64,000 nucleotides of DNA from positions 1 to 64,000 of the forward strand of contig JAGYKS010000039.1 of the NCBI GenBank assembly GCA_018401565.1, written 5' to 3'. The DNA is from Acidimicrobiales bacterium (lineage in GTDB: Bacteria; Actinomycetota; Acidimicrobiia; Acidimicrobiales; Acidimicrobilacustridaceae). Under the pieces are notes generated by a model, which searched no databases, was not told the DNA's origin, and saw only the letters and a list, made by a program, of their open reading frames with translations. Positions 55,263 to 64,000 of this stretch are shown piece by piece (within the stretch, counting starts at the first letter, position 1; every line of letters begins with the position of its first letter). A program made the position numbers and the translations under genes.

Positions 55263-56666
55263 TCAGCGACTGCGGTACGTGGCCCGACTGCCGGCGGAAT
55301 CCTTGTTGAGTCGCTTGGACAGGTGCAGACCCTCGAGCACGAACTCGACCGCAGCAGCGGTGGCTGCCGGACTGTTGTCGTCCCCACGCAGCGAGGCGAC
55401 CGGTGCTGCCAGGGCCGGGATTTCGTCGAGGAGCGCCTGGTAATCGGTGGCACCCACGTCCTCACCGGCATGCACCACCCGGCCCTCACCGAACCCGTCA
55501 ACGAGGTCGCCAAGGGTTTCCACCGCCATGTGCCGGCGGAACACCGTCAGCACGGCGGCACGCAGGAGGTGGTCAACGATCTGGCCCTCACGACCCTCCT
55601 CGATGGCCTCGATCTCGACCTTTCCGGCCGTCGACGACGTCAGGGCATCGAGGTCGCTGACCCGCGGCACCACATCGGCCTCGCCCAGGATCAACGAGCG
55701 ACGGGCAGCGTTGGCCACCAGGGTCTCCATGTTGGACACCGTGAGCCGGACCGACACCCCCGAACGCTGGTTCACCTGGGGCGACTCGCGGGCCAGGTGC
55801 GACAGCGTTGCCACCACCTCAGCCATGTACGGCGGCACGGCCACATTCAATCCGTCGGCCTCGAGGGGTCGGGCCTCGGACAGGGCGATGGCCACTTCGG
55901 TGTCCACCTCGAGTGGGTAGTGCGTTCGGATCTGGGCACCGAAACGGTCCTTGAGCGGCGTGATGATGCGGCCGCGGTTGGTGTAGTCCTCCGGGTTGGC
56001 AGAGGCCACCAGCATCACGTCGAGCGGCAGGCGCACCTTGTAACCGCGGACCTGCACGTCACGTTCCTCGAGGACGTTGAGCAGACCCACCTGAATGCGC
56101 TCGGCGAGGTCGGGCAACTCGTTGATGGCGAAGATGCCCCGATTGGTGCGCGGCACCAACCCGTAGTGCAGGGTGAGTTCGTCGGACAGGTACCGGCCCT
56201 CGGCCACCTTGATGGGGTCGACCTCACCGATGAGGTCGGCGATGGAGGTGTCGGGGGTGGCCAGCTTTTCGCCGAAGCGGGTGTCGCGGTGGACCCAGTC
56301 GATCGGGGTGTCGTCGCCCGACGCCGCCACCAGATCCCGGGCATGACGCGACACCGGATTGTAGGGGTCGTCGTTGATCTCCGACCCGGCCACGATGGGC
56401 AACCATTCGTCGAGCAGCCCCACGATGGACCTGATCATGCGGGTCTTGGCCTGGCCCCGCTCACCGAGGAAGATCACGTCGTGGCCGGCCAGCAGGGCGT
56501 TTTCCAGCTGCGGCAGCACGGTGTCGTCGTAGCCCTCCACCCCCGGGAACAGCTGCTCACCGGCGCGGATGCGCTCGATGGCGTTGCGCCGAACCTCCTC
56601 TTTGACCGGTCGGGAGACCCACCCCGACGCCCGCAACTCCCCCAACGTGCCCGCATGCTCTGCCAT
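55263..56666 (-). CDS. Mg-chelatase ChlI-like / MoxR-type AAA+ ATPase
   Basis: 467 residues, intact. Walker A is IFLGERGQAKTRMIRSIVGL, the Mg-chelatase insert includes SDELTLHYGLVPRTNRGIFA, Walker B with sensor is NRGIFAINELPDLAERIQVG and LLNVLEERDVQVRGYKVRLP, and the arginine-finger region is PLDVMLVASANPEDYTNRGR. The C-terminal domain (LVANAARRSLILGEADVVPR) is the four-helix lid. No I-domain-specific chelatase partner is present; the VWA protein at 50936 is the probable partner, giving a metal-insertion or protein-maturation chaperone. Client unknown. Confidence 0.9.
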   Translation of the reverse strand: MAEHAGTLGELRASGWVSRPVKEEVRRNAIERIRAGEQLFPGVEGYDDTVLPQLENALLAGHDVIFLGERGQAKTRMIRSIVGLLDEWLPIVAGSEINDDPYNPVSRHARDLVAASGDDTPIDWVHRDTRFGEKLATPDTSIADLIGEVDPIKVAEGRYLSDELTLHYGLVPRTNRGIFAINELPDLAERIQVGLLNVLEERDVQVRGYKVRLPLDVMLVASANPEDYTNRGRIITPLKDRFGAQIRTHYPLEVDTEVAIALSEARPLEADGLNVAVPPYMAEVVATLSHLARESPQVNQRSGVSVRLTVSNMETLVANAARRSLILGEADVVPRVSDLDALTSSTAGKVEIEAIEEGREGQIVDHLLRAAVLTVFRRHMAVETLGDLVDGFGEGRVVHAGEDVGATDYQALLDEIPALAAPVASLRGDDNSPAATAAAVEFVLEGLHLSKRLNKDSAGSRATYRSR

Positions 56667-56701
56667 GGCAGGTCACGGTAGCGCTTGGGTCGGGCCTGCG
56701 G

Positions 56702-57946
56702 TCAGCCGAGCAATCCTGCTGAGCGCCGCCAGTCCACCTCATCCATGGCCCCGGGGATGAGGGCCTGCAGCATGATGCGACCCAACGGCACCGCCATCTG
56801 CATGCGGGCACGACTCTTGGCCATCCCCACATCCAGGCCGAGCAACTGCGTGAACGTCACTGCGTCGTGGGCCATGGTGCGCGAGTACACGGCGTCGAGT
56901 GCGCCGGCCACCGCCGGGTCGTGACGCTGGGCCAGATGGCACTCCAGACGAAAGAGCTGCCACGACCGACGCCGACCGTCGGTGAACCCGGCCAGCACCG
57001 CCGACACCGTGGCCGGGTAATCCCCGAAGCGCTCATACTGGACCCGGTTGAAATCCCGGTCGAGGCCGAGGATCTTGTCGGTCAGTTCGGCAACTGCGGT
57101 GGCCACCAGTTCCTCCTTGGACCCGAACAGGCCGTAGATGGCACCGTGGGTCAGGCCGGCGCGGCGGGCGATGCGGGTGACTGTGGCCCGCTGCAGGCCA
57201 ACTCTGCCTATGACCTCCATGCAGGCCAGCATCAATGCCGCCCGGGTGGGGTCGTCGTCGATCTCGTCACCCGACGGCAGCTCGGGGAGGGTCAACATTT
57301 CGGGTTCGCCGGCGGGCTCGATGCGTTGTCTGAGCCGCACCGCCATGCCACCGAACGTCCTTTCCCAGTCGGGTTCAACCTCGGCCCAGTCGGGTTCAAC
57401 CTCGGCCCAGTCGGGTTCCACCTCGACCCCCGACGCATCCAGCAGCAACATCCCGAGCAGCAAACTCACGACCAGGGCTGCCTTCGCCCTTTGGTCGGGA
57501 TCGGCCGACCGGGTCACTCCGTGCCCGGCGATCATCGCTGTCCCCCCCGGGATCACCACCTCAGCGAGCGCCTCGTCACGGTGGGCGATGACGATCAGTT
57601 CGATGAGGGCGGACACCGCCGGTGACGGGTTGGCCAGGGCCTCCACCAGTTGACGCCGCGCCACATCGCCTTTGGCGTCGCCGTCATTGCCGAGCAGCGC
57701 CTCCATGGCGATGTTCATCAGGTCGGTCCCGGCCTGCTGACAACGACTCGTCCACAGGTCGACCAGCAGCTCAGTGGTGTCTTCAAACCGGTTGTACACG
57801 GCTCCGGTCGACAGCCCGGCGCGGCGGGCCACTGCGGTAGGACCGAGTGAGTCGGCACCATGGTCGACCACCTCGGCAAGCGCTGCGTCACGCAGACGCT
57901 CGTCATTGATCTGACGGCGAGACGGCGGTGGTGGATTGGTTGCCAC
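56702..57946 (-). CDS. Double TetR-family regulator (two HTH domains in one chain)
   Basis: 414 residues, twice the usual TetR length. The first HTH is LRDAALAEVVDHGADSLGPT with AVARRAGLSTGAVYNRFEDT (about 18-60); the second is RAALMLACMEVIGRVGLQRA with TVTRIARRAGLTHGAIYGLF (about 232-275). Each is followed by its own helical ligand-binding domain (LIELIVIAHRDEALAEVVIP and FRLECHLAQRHDPAVAGALD). Between them is a spacer with a 21-bp minisatellite coding VEPDWAE three times (about 177-195). The single-chain design should bind a palindrome as one molecule. Ligand unknown. It lies between the AAA+ gene and sdhC, transcribed away from sdh. Confidence 0.88.
   Translation of the reverse strand: MATNPPPPSRRQINDERLRDAALAEVVDHGADSLGPTAVARRAGLSTGAVYNRFEDTTELLVDLWTSRCQQAGTDLMNIAMEALLGNDGDAKGDVARRQLVEALANPSPAVSALIELIVIAHRDEALAEVVIPGGTAMIAGHGVTRSADPDQRAKAALVVSLLLGMLLLDASGVEVEPDWAEVEPDWAEVEPDWERTFGGMAVRLRQRIEPAGEPEMLTLPELPSGDEIDDDPTRAALMLACMEVIGRVGLQRATVTRIARRAGLTHGAIYGLFGSKEELVATAVAELTDKILGLDRDFNRVQYERFGDYPATVSAVLAGFTDGRRRSWQLFRLECHLAQRHDPAVAGALDAVYSRTMAHDAVTFTQLLGLDVGMAKSRARMQMAVPLGRIMLQALIPGAMDEVDWRRSAGLLG
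57363..57425. repeat. 21-bp in-frame minisatellite in the double TetR gene
   Basis: Three units of CAGTCGGGTTCAACCTCGGC (plus one base), coding (VEPDWAE)3 on the minus strand. Confidence 0.95.
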
Positions 57947-58112
57947 GGACCATTCCTAACACCAGCGTCCGGTGGCGGTCACATGATTCGGGCGCGCTGA
58001 GCGCTGCGGTTGGGCCGCTGGTGGCACCGGACGCTACCGTCTAGCCCGAACGCAGTGGCCGGGCAATCGCCCGTGGCCAGCCACGACTGTCGTTAATGGG
58101 AGGCAGCACACA

Positions 58113-58889
58113 GTGACCGCAACCAGGGACAAGCCGACCGCCGGTGCAGGTCGGCCGTCGGGCGCCCAGCCCATCAACAAGCCGGTTCGACGTCGTTCCA
58201 TTCCGCTGCTCGATCTCTACCAGACAGCGGTGGGCAAGAAGTGGGTGATGGCCATCACCGGCCTTGTCCTCATGGGCTTCGTGCTCGTCCACATGGTCGG
58301 CAATCTCAAGATGTACGTCGGTCCCGCCGATCTCGACAGCTACGCCCAGTGGCTCAAGACCATCGGCTACCCGCTACTGCCCAAGACCGGCGCCATGTGG
58401 CTGCTTCGGGTCACGCTGCTGGCGGCGTTCGTTCTGCACATCCATTCGGCGTACTCGCTGACCCGCATGAACCAGCGGGCCCGCCCCACCAACTACTCCC
58501 GCCGGGACTACATCGCCGCCAACTTCGCCAGCCGCACCATGCGCTGGACAGGCACCATCGTGGCGCTGTTCCTGCTGTACCACCTGGCCGACCTCACCTG
58601 GGGTTGGGCCAACCCCGACTACGTCTACGGCGAGGTCTACAACAACGTGGTGGCCAGCCTGTCCAACCCGGTGGTGGCGGCGTTTTACATCGTGGCCAAC
58701 CTGGCGTTGGGCATGCACCTGTACCACGGCATCTGGAGCATCTTTCAGACCGTGGGATCAATGAATCCCCGTTTCAACCCCCGCAACAACCCGATCCGTC
58801 GGGGTGTGGCAGCGGCGTTCGTCATCGTTGTGATCGGCGCCAACATCACGTTCCCCCTCGCCGTGCAGTTCGGCATCGTCAGCACCTGA
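58113..58889 (+). CDS. sdhC: Succinate dehydrogenase cytochrome b subunit (type B)
   Basis: 258 residues from GTG 58113, after GGGAGG at nine bases. Five membrane segments: [80 protein letters not shown] and [20 protein letters not shown]. Histidines in [27 protein letters not shown] and MHLYHGIW can ligate two b haems, as in the Bacillus/Wolinella type-B cytochrome b558. It anchors the dehydrogenase and passes electrons to the quinone. First gene of sdhCAB; a short promoter region lies between it and the divergent TetR gene. Confidence 0.92.
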   Translation: MTATRDKPTAGAGRPSGAQPINKPVRRRSIPLLDLYQTAVGKKWVMAITGLVLMGFVLVHMVGNLKMYVGPADLDSYAQWLKTIGYPLLPKTGAMWLLRVTLLAAFVLHIHSAYSLTRMNQRARPTNYSRRDYIAANFASRTMRWTGTIVALFLLYHLADLTWGWANPDYVYGEVYNNVVASLSNPVVAAFYIVANLALGMHLYHGIWSIFQTVGSMNPRFNPRNNPIRRGVAAAFVIVVIGANITFPLAVQFGIVST

Positions 58890-58911
58890 GCCATCCGCTG
58901 GGAGGCACCCA

Positions 58912-60837
58912 ATGACCCAAACCATCTCACTCGACTCCAAGGTCCCTACCGGGCCCATCGCTGACCGCTGGAACAACCACAAGTTCTCGGTCAAGCTGGT
59001 GAACCCCAACAACAAGCGGAAGTTCACCGTGCTTGTGGTTGGCACCGGCCTCGCTGGTGCCGCTGCCGCCGCCAGCCTGGCGCAGCTTGGCTACAACGTG
59101 AAGGTCTTCACCTACCACGACTCCCCGCGGCGGGCGCACTCCATTGCCGCCCAGGGTGGCATCAACGGAGCCAAGAACTACAAGAACGACGGCGACAGTA
59201 TCCACCGCCTGTTCTACGACACCGTCAAGGGCGGCGACTTCCGCTCACGCGAAGCCAACGTGCACCGTCTGGCCGAGGTGAGCGTCAACATCATCGACCA
59301 GTGCGTCGCCCAGGGTGTTCCCTTCGCCCGCGAGTACGGCGGCATGCTGGACAACCGGTCGTTTGGCGGCGCCCAGGTGAGCCGAACGTTCTACGCCAAG
59401 GGCCAGACCGGCCAGCAGCTGCTGCTGGGTGCCTACCAGGCCCTCATGGAGCAGGTTGGGCAGGGCACGTGCGAGTTGCACACCAAAGTCGAGATGCTCG
59501 ACGTGGTGGTCAAAGACGGCCGGGCGTGCGGCATCGTGACCCGCGACCTCACCACCGGTGAGGTGCAGTCGCACTCCGGACACGCCGTTCTGCTGGCCAC
59601 CGGCGGGTACTCCAACGCCTTTTACCTGTCCACCAACGCCATGAACAGCAACGCCACGGCCGCATGGCGGGCCCACAAAAAGGGTGCCGCCTTCGCCAAC
59701 CCCTGCTACACCCAGATCCACCCCACCTGCATCCCGGCGTCTGACGAGTTCCAGTCCAAGCTCACCCTCATGAGCGAGTCACTGCGCAACGACGGCCGCA
59801 TCTGGGTCCCCAAGGGCATCGACGACAACCGTCCTGCCGACCAGATCCCCGAGGACGAACGCGACTACTACCTCGAGCGCATCTACCCCTCGTACGGCAA
59901 CCTCGCCCCGCGCGACGTGTCGTCGAGAGCGGCCAAGCGGTTGGTGGATTCGGGCCACGGCATCGGCCCGCTGCACAACGGCGTGTTCCTGGATTTCTCC
60001 GAAGCCATCAACCGGCTCGGTGAGGCCGTGGTGCGTGACCGCTACGGGAACCTGTTCGACATGTACCAGCGCATCACCGACGAGAACCCCTACAACATGC
60101 CGATGCGCATCTACCCCGCCCCGCACTACACCATGGGCGGACTGTGGGTGGACTACAACCTCATGACCACGGTGCCCGGCCTGTACGCCCTGGGCGAGGC
60201 CAACTTCTCTGACCATGGCGCCAACCGACTGGGCGCCTCGGCGCTCATGCAGGGACTGTCCGACGGGTACTTCGTCATTCCGTCCACCATCAGCGACTAC
60301 CTGGCCGACCTGCTCGGCGATCCGGTGGTTCCCACCACCGACCCCGAGTTCGCCAGCGCCGAGGCCGGAGTGAGCGACGAGGTCCAAAAGTGGCTGTCGG
60401 TGGGTGGGACCCGCTCGGCTGAGCACTACCACCGCGAACTGGGCAAGATCGTGTGGGACTACTGCGGCATGGCCCGCAACCGGACCGGTCTGGAAAAGGC
60501 CCTGTCGGAGATCCCGGCGTTGCGCAGCGAATTCGTGACCAACGTGCGCATCCCCGGTGACACCTCGGTGAACCAGGAACTCGAAAAGGTGCAGCGGGTG
60601 GCCGACTTCTTCGACCTGGCCGAGCTGATGTGTCGTGACGCCCTCGACCGCGAAGAGTCGTGTGGCGGCCACTTCCGTGAGGAGTACCAGACCGACGAGG
60701 GCGAGGCCCTGCGCAACGACGACGACTTCTGCAACGTGACGGCGTGGGGATGGACCGGCCAGCCCGGCGAGCCCTCCAAGCACGTGGAACCCCTCGAGTT
60801 CGAATACGTGAAGCTGACCCAGCGGAGCTACAAGTGA
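58912..60837 (+). CDS. sdhA: Succinate dehydrogenase flavoprotein subunit
   Basis: 641 residues from ATG 58912, after GGGAGG. FAD-binding [20 protein letters not shown], the covalent-FAD histidine region [20 protein letters not shown], the dicarboxylate-binding IHPTCIP and [20 protein letters not shown], and the catalytic-loop [12 protein letters not shown] are all present. The type-B variant [16 protein letters not shown] and the long C-terminus ([20 protein letters not shown]) match the enzymes of Bacteroides/Corynebacterium rather than mitochondrial type A. It oxidises succinate to fumarate in the TCA cycle. Stop overlaps the sdhB start by one base. Confidence 0.96.
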   Translation: MTQTISLDSKVPTGPIADRWNNHKFSVKLVNPNNKRKFTVLVVGTGLAGAAAAASLAQLGYNVKVFTYHDSPRRAHSIAAQGGINGAKNYKNDGDSIHRLFYDTVKGGDFRSREANVHRLAEVSVNIIDQCVAQGVPFAREYGGMLDNRSFGGAQVSRTFYAKGQTGQQLLLGAYQALMEQVGQGTCELHTKVEMLDVVVKDGRACGIVTRDLTTGEVQSHSGHAVLLATGGYSNAFYLSTNAMNSNATAAWRAHKKGAAFANPCYTQIHPTCIPASDEFQSKLTLMSESLRNDGRIWVPKGIDDNRPADQIPEDERDYYLERIYPSYGNLAPRDVSSRAAKRLVDSGHGIGPLHNGVFLDFSEAINRLGEAVVRDRYGNLFDMYQRITDENPYNMPMRIYPAPHYTMGGLWVDYNLMTTVPGLYALGEANFSDHGANRLGASALMQGLSDGYFVIPSTISDYLADLLGDPVVPTTDPEFASAEAGVSDEVQKWLSVGGTRSAEHYHRELGKIVWDYCGMARNRTGLEKALSEIPALRSEFVTNVRIPGDTSVNQELEKVQRVADFFDLAELMCRDALDREESCGGHFREEYQTDEGEALRNDDDFCNVTAWGWTGQPGEPSKHVEPLEFEYVKLTQRSYK

Positions 60838-61604
60838 TGCAGCTGAAACTGAAGGTGTGGCGACAGGACGGCCCGGAGTCCACGGGGCGTTTCGAGACCT
60901 ACGACGCCGTGGACATCAAGCCCGACATGTCGTTTCTGGAGATGCTGGACGTGGTGAACGTTCGGCTGGTGGAGTCAGGACGTGATCCCGTCACGTTCGA
61001 CAGCGACTGCCGCGAGGGCATCTGCGGCACGTGCGGGGTGATGATCGACGGCCAGGCCCACGGTCCGTGGAAGGGCGCTACCACCTGCCAGCTCCACATG
61101 CGGGCGTTCCGTGACGGCGACACCATCGTGATCGAGCCGTGGCAGTCGGCAGGCTTCCCCATCGTCAAGGACCTGATGGTGGACCGCTCGGCCTTCGACC
61201 GCATCGTGGCGTCGGGTGGCTTCATCTCGGCTGACACCGGCTCTGCGCCCGACGGCAACGAGATCCCCATCCCCAAGCCGGTGGCCGACTCGGCCATGGA
61301 CGCTGCCGCCTGCATCGGGTGCGGTGCGTGTGTGGCCGCCTGCCCCAACTCGGCGGCCCAGTTGTTCACCTCGGCCAAGCTTGCCCACCTCAACCTGCTT
61401 CCCCAGGGTCAGGCCCAGCGCTTCAGGCGCACCGAGGACATGGTGGAGACCATGGAGCAGTTCTTCGGTTCGTGCACCAACCATGGTGAATGTCACGAGG
61501 CGTGCCCCAAGGAGGTGCCGCTGGACTTCATCGCCTTGATGAACCGCGACTACCTCAAGAGCAAGATGAAAAACCGCAAGCTGGCCGGCCAGGTCTTCCC
61601 CTGA
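60837..61604 (+). CDS. sdhB: Succinate dehydrogenase iron-sulfur subunit
   Basis: 255 residues from ATG 60837. 2Fe-2S cysteines in SDCREGICGTCGVMIDG and TTCQLHM, 4Fe-4S in ACIGCGACVAACPNSAAQLF, 3Fe-4S in SCTNHGECHEACPKEVPLDF. This is the three-cluster relay of SdhB/FrdB between SdhA and the haems of SdhC. The length and the conserved KSKMKNRKLAG C-terminus fit type-B enzymes. With sdhC and sdhA it forms one operon without sdhD, as expected of the type-B complex. A GTGACCGG-type tandem repeat follows the stop (about 61610-61670). Confidence 0.96.
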   Translation: MQLKLKVWRQDGPESTGRFETYDAVDIKPDMSFLEMLDVVNVRLVESGRDPVTFDSDCREGICGTCGVMIDGQAHGPWKGATTCQLHMRAFRDGDTIVIEPWQSAGFPIVKDLMVDRSAFDRIVASGGFISADTGSAPDGNEIPIPKPVADSAMDAAACIGCGACVAACPNSAAQLFTSAKLAHLNLLPQGQAQRFRRTEDMVETMEQFFGSCTNHGECHEACPKEVPLDFIALMNRDYLKSKMKNRKLAGQVFP

Positions 61605-61609
61605 CCGAT

Positions 61610-61670
61610 GTGACCGGGGGCCAGGTGTGACCGGCGTAGCCCGGGGCCAGGCGTGACCGGGGGCCCACCG
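61610..61670. repeat. Tandem repeat downstream of sdhB
   Basis: Three units of about 17-26 bp with the core TGTGACCGG and GGGGCCAGG, between sdhB and the DUF368 gene. Confidence 0.8.
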
Positions 61671-61693
61671 GCAACCGGGTACGGTTTGCAGTC

Positions 61694-62605
61694 ATGCTGA
61701 AGCGTTCGTTGGCCCAGATGGCGCGTGGCCTGTTGATGGGGGCCGCCGACGTGGTCCCGGGTGTGTCGGGCGGCACCGTGGCTCTGGTGGTGGGGATCTA
61801 CCCCAGGCTCATCGCCGTCATCAGTGACGGATCGCACGCCCTCGGCAGCCTCGTGCGCTTCGATATCCGGGGATTCATCGCCCGGCTCCGCACCCTGGAC
61901 TGGGCGTTCCTGATCCCGTTGCTGGTCGGCATCGGGGTGGCCGTGGTGAGCATGGCCGGGGTGATCGACCACCTGCTTGAAACCCAACCGGTGCGCATGG
62001 CAGCGCTGTTTTTTGGGCTGGTGGGCGGTTCGGTGGTCGTTGCCGCCCGGCTGGTGCAGGGCTGGGACGCCAGCAGGGTGGGGATCACGGCGGTGACGGC
62101 GGTGGTGGCGTTTTTCGTGCTCGGCCAGCGGTCGGGACCGGTGGAGGACCCGTCACTGCTGCTGTACCTCGTTGCCGGTTCCATCGCCATCTGCGCCATG
62201 ATCCTGCCCGGGATATCAGGTTCGTTCCTGCTGCTGATGATGGGGATGTACGACAACGTGTTGCGGGCGGTCACCGATCGGGACCTCGTGGTGCTGGCGG
62301 TGTTCATGGTGGGGTGCGTGGTGGGCCTGGCGTTGTTCTCTCGGGCGTTGCACTGGGGTCTGGTCCACCACGAGTTCACCCTGCTGGCCGGGCTCATCGG
62401 CCTGATGTTGGGGTCGCTGCGGGTGCTGTGGCCGTGGCCCGACGGCACCGACACCACCACCATTGCCGCACCAGCCGGCGACGTGTTGGTCCCCATCATC
62501 ATCGCCGTGGTGGGATTCGCCGTGGTGGTTGGCGTCAGCGTGGTGGGTGAGCGACTCGTCCATCGCACCGATGCCGAGCTGGCTGCCGAACTCGGGTCGG
62601 ACTGA
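61694..62605 (+). CDS. DUF368 / PopT-like polyprenyl-phosphate transporter
   Basis: 303 residues, about eight to nine membrane segments. Two copies of the family signature are visible: ADVVPGVSGGTVALVVGIYP (about 18-37) and AMILPGISGSFLLLMMGMYD (about 175-194), the pseudo-twofold repeat of DUF368. Members (PopT) return undecaprenyl phosphate to the inner leaflet, supplying the lipid carrier for peptidoglycan and other envelope polymers. The gene is alone, 89 bp after sdhB. Assignment rests on the duplicated PG-SGG/PGISGS motif and topology. Confidence 0.85.
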   Translation: MLKRSLAQMARGLLMGAADVVPGVSGGTVALVVGIYPRLIAVISDGSHALGSLVRFDIRGFIARLRTLDWAFLIPLLVGIGVAVVSMAGVIDHLLETQPVRMAALFFGLVGGSVVVAARLVQGWDASRVGITAVTAVVAFFVLGQRSGPVEDPSLLLYLVAGSIAICAMILPGISGSFLLLMMGMYDNVLRAVTDRDLVVLAVFMVGCVVGLALFSRALHWGLVHHEFTLLAGLIGLMLGSLRVLWPWPDGTDTTTIAAPAGDVLVPIIIAVVGFAVVVGVSVVGERLVHRTDAELAAELGSD

Positions 62606-62629
62606 CCACCCCCAACCGGGGTGAGTCCG

Positions 62630-63604
62630 TCAGCGCGGTCGGTACCGGAACCAGCCAAGACCGCCGTGGTCAACGCCGTCGGCATCGTGCCCGGTGAAGC
62701 GGGCCAACCCCATGACCAGCCTGCCGGAGTTGGCAGCGTCATCAAGCACCGGGGACCACGCCACAACCTCCACGTGGGTCGAGGTGCCGTCGAGGTCAAT
62801 GGACAGCACCGGTGCCGCAACGGTGGAGTTGTGACCCTTGCCGGTCCCATCATGGGCGCCATCCGGGGCGCCATCAGGGGCGCCATCCGGGGCGCCATCG
62901 GGAGCGCTGTAATGTCGCCATTCGCCAGTGGGAGTTCGCCACGAGGCCGCCAACCAGCCCGTCGGTCCCAGCACCCCAGTCCCCCACTGGTGGCCACGCA
63001 CGCCGTCACAGTCCAGTTCATGGCGCTCAGCGCCGACGAGTAGCTCGCCGTGGACCGTGCAACCGACCGTCCACGCCCCGGCAACACCGGGGATGTCGGG
63101 GTTGCCGGGGATGTCAGGGTTGCTGGGATTGCCGGGATTGCCGGTTTCACCCCCTGCCCCGGGGGCTTCCACCGGTTGTTCAACCGGGTCCCACTCAAGG
63201 TCGGCGCCCACCGCCGTGGGGTCGCCAAAGGCTCGGCCCCAGATCTGCCACGGATCGGTCAACGACACGCCGAAGGCCTCGGCGGCAACCGACCAGTGAC
63301 CCGACCCCGCCGAGCAGTTGTGATCGGCCCACAGCCCTGGAGCCCGATACTCCAGCGACGCCGATCCCGCCGTGAGGGCCACGTCGGGGTCCACCACGAC
63401 CACACACTCACGGTCCGCTCCCACCACCGTCAGCCAGTACCAGCCCCGACCACTGCCACGACGTCGACCCACACCCACCGACACCGCCAGACTCCCGTCG
63501 GCAGCCACCGCGTCAAATGTCCACTGTTCGGCGGTGTCGGGCCGGGGGGGTGCTGCGCCTGGAGGGTCCCGACGGGTGCCGTCGGCCCCACCGCCACCTG
63601 TCAT
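62630..63604 (-). CDS. CrtC/lipocalin-like protein with minisatellite inserts
   Basis: 324 residues. WTFDAVAADGSLAVSVGVGR, GWYWLTVVGADRECVVVVDP, SLEYRAPGLWADHNCSAGSG, GCTVHGELLVGAERHELDCD and GVRGHQWGTGVLGPTGWLAA match the beta-barrel domains of proteins related to hydroxyneurosporene/carotenoid 1,2-hydratase (CrtC) and to the DUF7064/7065 group, usually encoded with lipid or steroid genes. Two low-complexity inserts are repeat-coded: NPGNPSNPDIPGNPDIPG (about 152) and (APDG)4 (about 228). No other pathway gene nearby; catalytic role unknown. The start at 63604 is a guess. Confidence 0.5.
   Translation of the reverse strand: MTGGGGADGTRRDPPGAAPPRPDTAEQWTFDAVAADGSLAVSVGVGRRRGSGRGWYWLTVVGADRECVVVVDPDVALTAGSASLEYRAPGLWADHNCSAGSGHWSVAAEAFGVSLTDPWQIWGRAFGDPTAVGADLEWDPVEQPVEAPGAGGETGNPGNPSNPDIPGNPDIPGVAGAWTVGCTVHGELLVGAERHELDCDGVRGHQWGTGVLGPTGWLAASWRTPTGEWRHYSAPDGAPDGAPDGAPDGAHDGTGKGHNSTVAAPVLSIDLDGTSTHVEVVAWSPVLDDAANSGRLVMGLARFTGHDADGVDHGGLGWFRYRPR
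62848..62905. repeat. 12-bp minisatellite coding APDG
   Basis: Four to five copies of GGCGCCATCCGG or GGCGCCATCAGG within the CrtC-like gene, read as (APDG)n on the minus strand. Confidence 0.95.
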
Positions 63605-63610
63605 GGAAAC

Positions 63611-64000
63611 TCAGTCGTCGCCGAGGTTGGCGTCAACCTTGCCCAGCAGCGACACCAGCGTGGCCTGCTGACGAGGTGACAGGCCGCCCAGCAACCGGCG
63701 GTTGATCCGGGTCCGCACCTTTTGCACATCCGAGCGGATGGCCCGGCCCGACGCCGTCAGCCATACCTGGGTTGCCCGACGGTCAGTTGGGTGGGGACGG
63801 CGGCGCACAAAGCCCCCGGCCTCAAGCCGGTGCACCATTTTGGTCACCGTGGGCGCTTCCACCCCCAGTTGCTCGACCAGATCGCTCTGGGTCTGGCCAT
63901 CGGTGGTCCACAGGCAGCGCAACAGCGCGTCCTGCCCGGGGTGCAGGCCGAGCGGCGCCAAAAGACTCGCCGACAGTGTCCGGTGAGATCTCGCCGCACG
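63611..64000 (-). CDS. MarR-family regulator, cut by window edge
   Basis: The reading from the right edge gives LGLHPGQDALLRCLWTTDGQ, the helix before the wing, then SDLVEQLGVEAPTVTKMVHR with LEAGGFVRRRPHPTDRRATQ (the winged-helix with the D-R wing loop of MarR) and VWLTASGRAIRSDVQKVRTR, LLGGLSPRQQATLVSLLGKV. The N-terminal dimerisation helix lies beyond 64000. It ends seven bases before the CrtC-like gene on the same strand, suggesting that the two are coupled. Confidence 0.9.
   Translation of the reverse strand, partial: RAARSHRTLSASLLAPLGLHPGQDALLRCLWTTDGQTQSDLVEQLGVEAPTVTKMVHRLEAGGFVRRRPHPTDRRATQVWLTASGRAIRSDVQKVRTRINRRLLGGLSPRQQATLVSLLGKVDANLGDD

Noticed and set aside
55323-56681. A 452-codon plus-strand frame opposite the AAA+ gene
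   Set aside because: Antisense shadow; no start context or domain.
61798-63228. A 476-codon minus-strand frame over DUF368
   Set aside because: Antisense of a clear membrane protein, Thr/Pro-rich and without similarity.

Overview
The DNA is very GC-rich, and all recognisable core genes are of actinobacterial type: two WhiB regulators, a SenX3-RegX3/PhoU locus, a PDZ-Lon protease, a UPF0182 membrane protein, a zincin of the actinobacterial 'putative hydrolase' family, a DrrAB-like ABC exporter and a type-B SdhCAB operon. The gene set would fit the class Acidimicrobiia or a relative, but no marker in the window settles the class. Many conserved genes (ppk, htrA, pstS, the second phoU, UPF0182, the ABC genes, the VWA gene) carry one or two single-base frame breaks while the reading resumes intact in another frame. 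Several lie in G/C runs, so part of this damage is probably sequencing or assembly error; I give such genes their full joined span.

Positions 1-22180 are a decayed accessory region that ends exactly at the 3' end of an initiator tRNA-fMet gene (22180-22256, minus strand). Same-orientation copies of the tRNA 3' tail recur at 4977, 7274, 12549, 13888 and 13966, as expected from repeated insertion of mobile elements into that gene. Between the copies lie toxin-antitoxin modules or their remains (AbiEi/AbiEii-like, HigBA-like three times, MazEF-like, Xre/PIN, VapBC), IS110 and IS481-like fragments, a truncated serine recombinase, and frame-broken cargo (P450, GH3 glucosidase, methyltransferase, SLH/lipase-like protein). 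VapBC (16008-16639), MazF, a GNAT acetyltransferase, a hemerythrin-like protein and a ferritin-like protein look intact.

From 22344 to the end the window is ordinary chromosome. It holds acyl-CoA synthetase, UPF0182, PDZ-Lon, a HEAT protein, MreB, MoaE, an HtrA-like protein without catalytic residues, a zincin and an MFS protein (22-36 kb). Next comes a phosphate block (RegX3, SenX3, two PhoU, a PstB-PstS remnant, NUDIX, Ppk; 36-44 kb), then active HtrA, two WhiB, TatA, formiminotransferase and an ABC exporter (44-50 kb). The last part has MtfA, a VWA/AAA+ pair separated by GH1 and rpiA, a double TetR, the sdhCAB operon, a DUF368 lipid-carrier transporter, a CrtC-like protein and a MarR regulator (50-64 kb).

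The phosphate genes form one co-oriented string with ATGA-type overlaps (phoU-senX3-regX3), consistent with sensing and control of phosphate uptake next to polyphosphate synthesis. The pst transporter itself is collapsed: the 3' part of pstS, pstC, pstA and the 5' part of pstB are absent. A second genome-wide style is visible: more than a dozen unrelated short tandem repeats (about 6-26 bp units) in gaps and in low-complexity protein tails.
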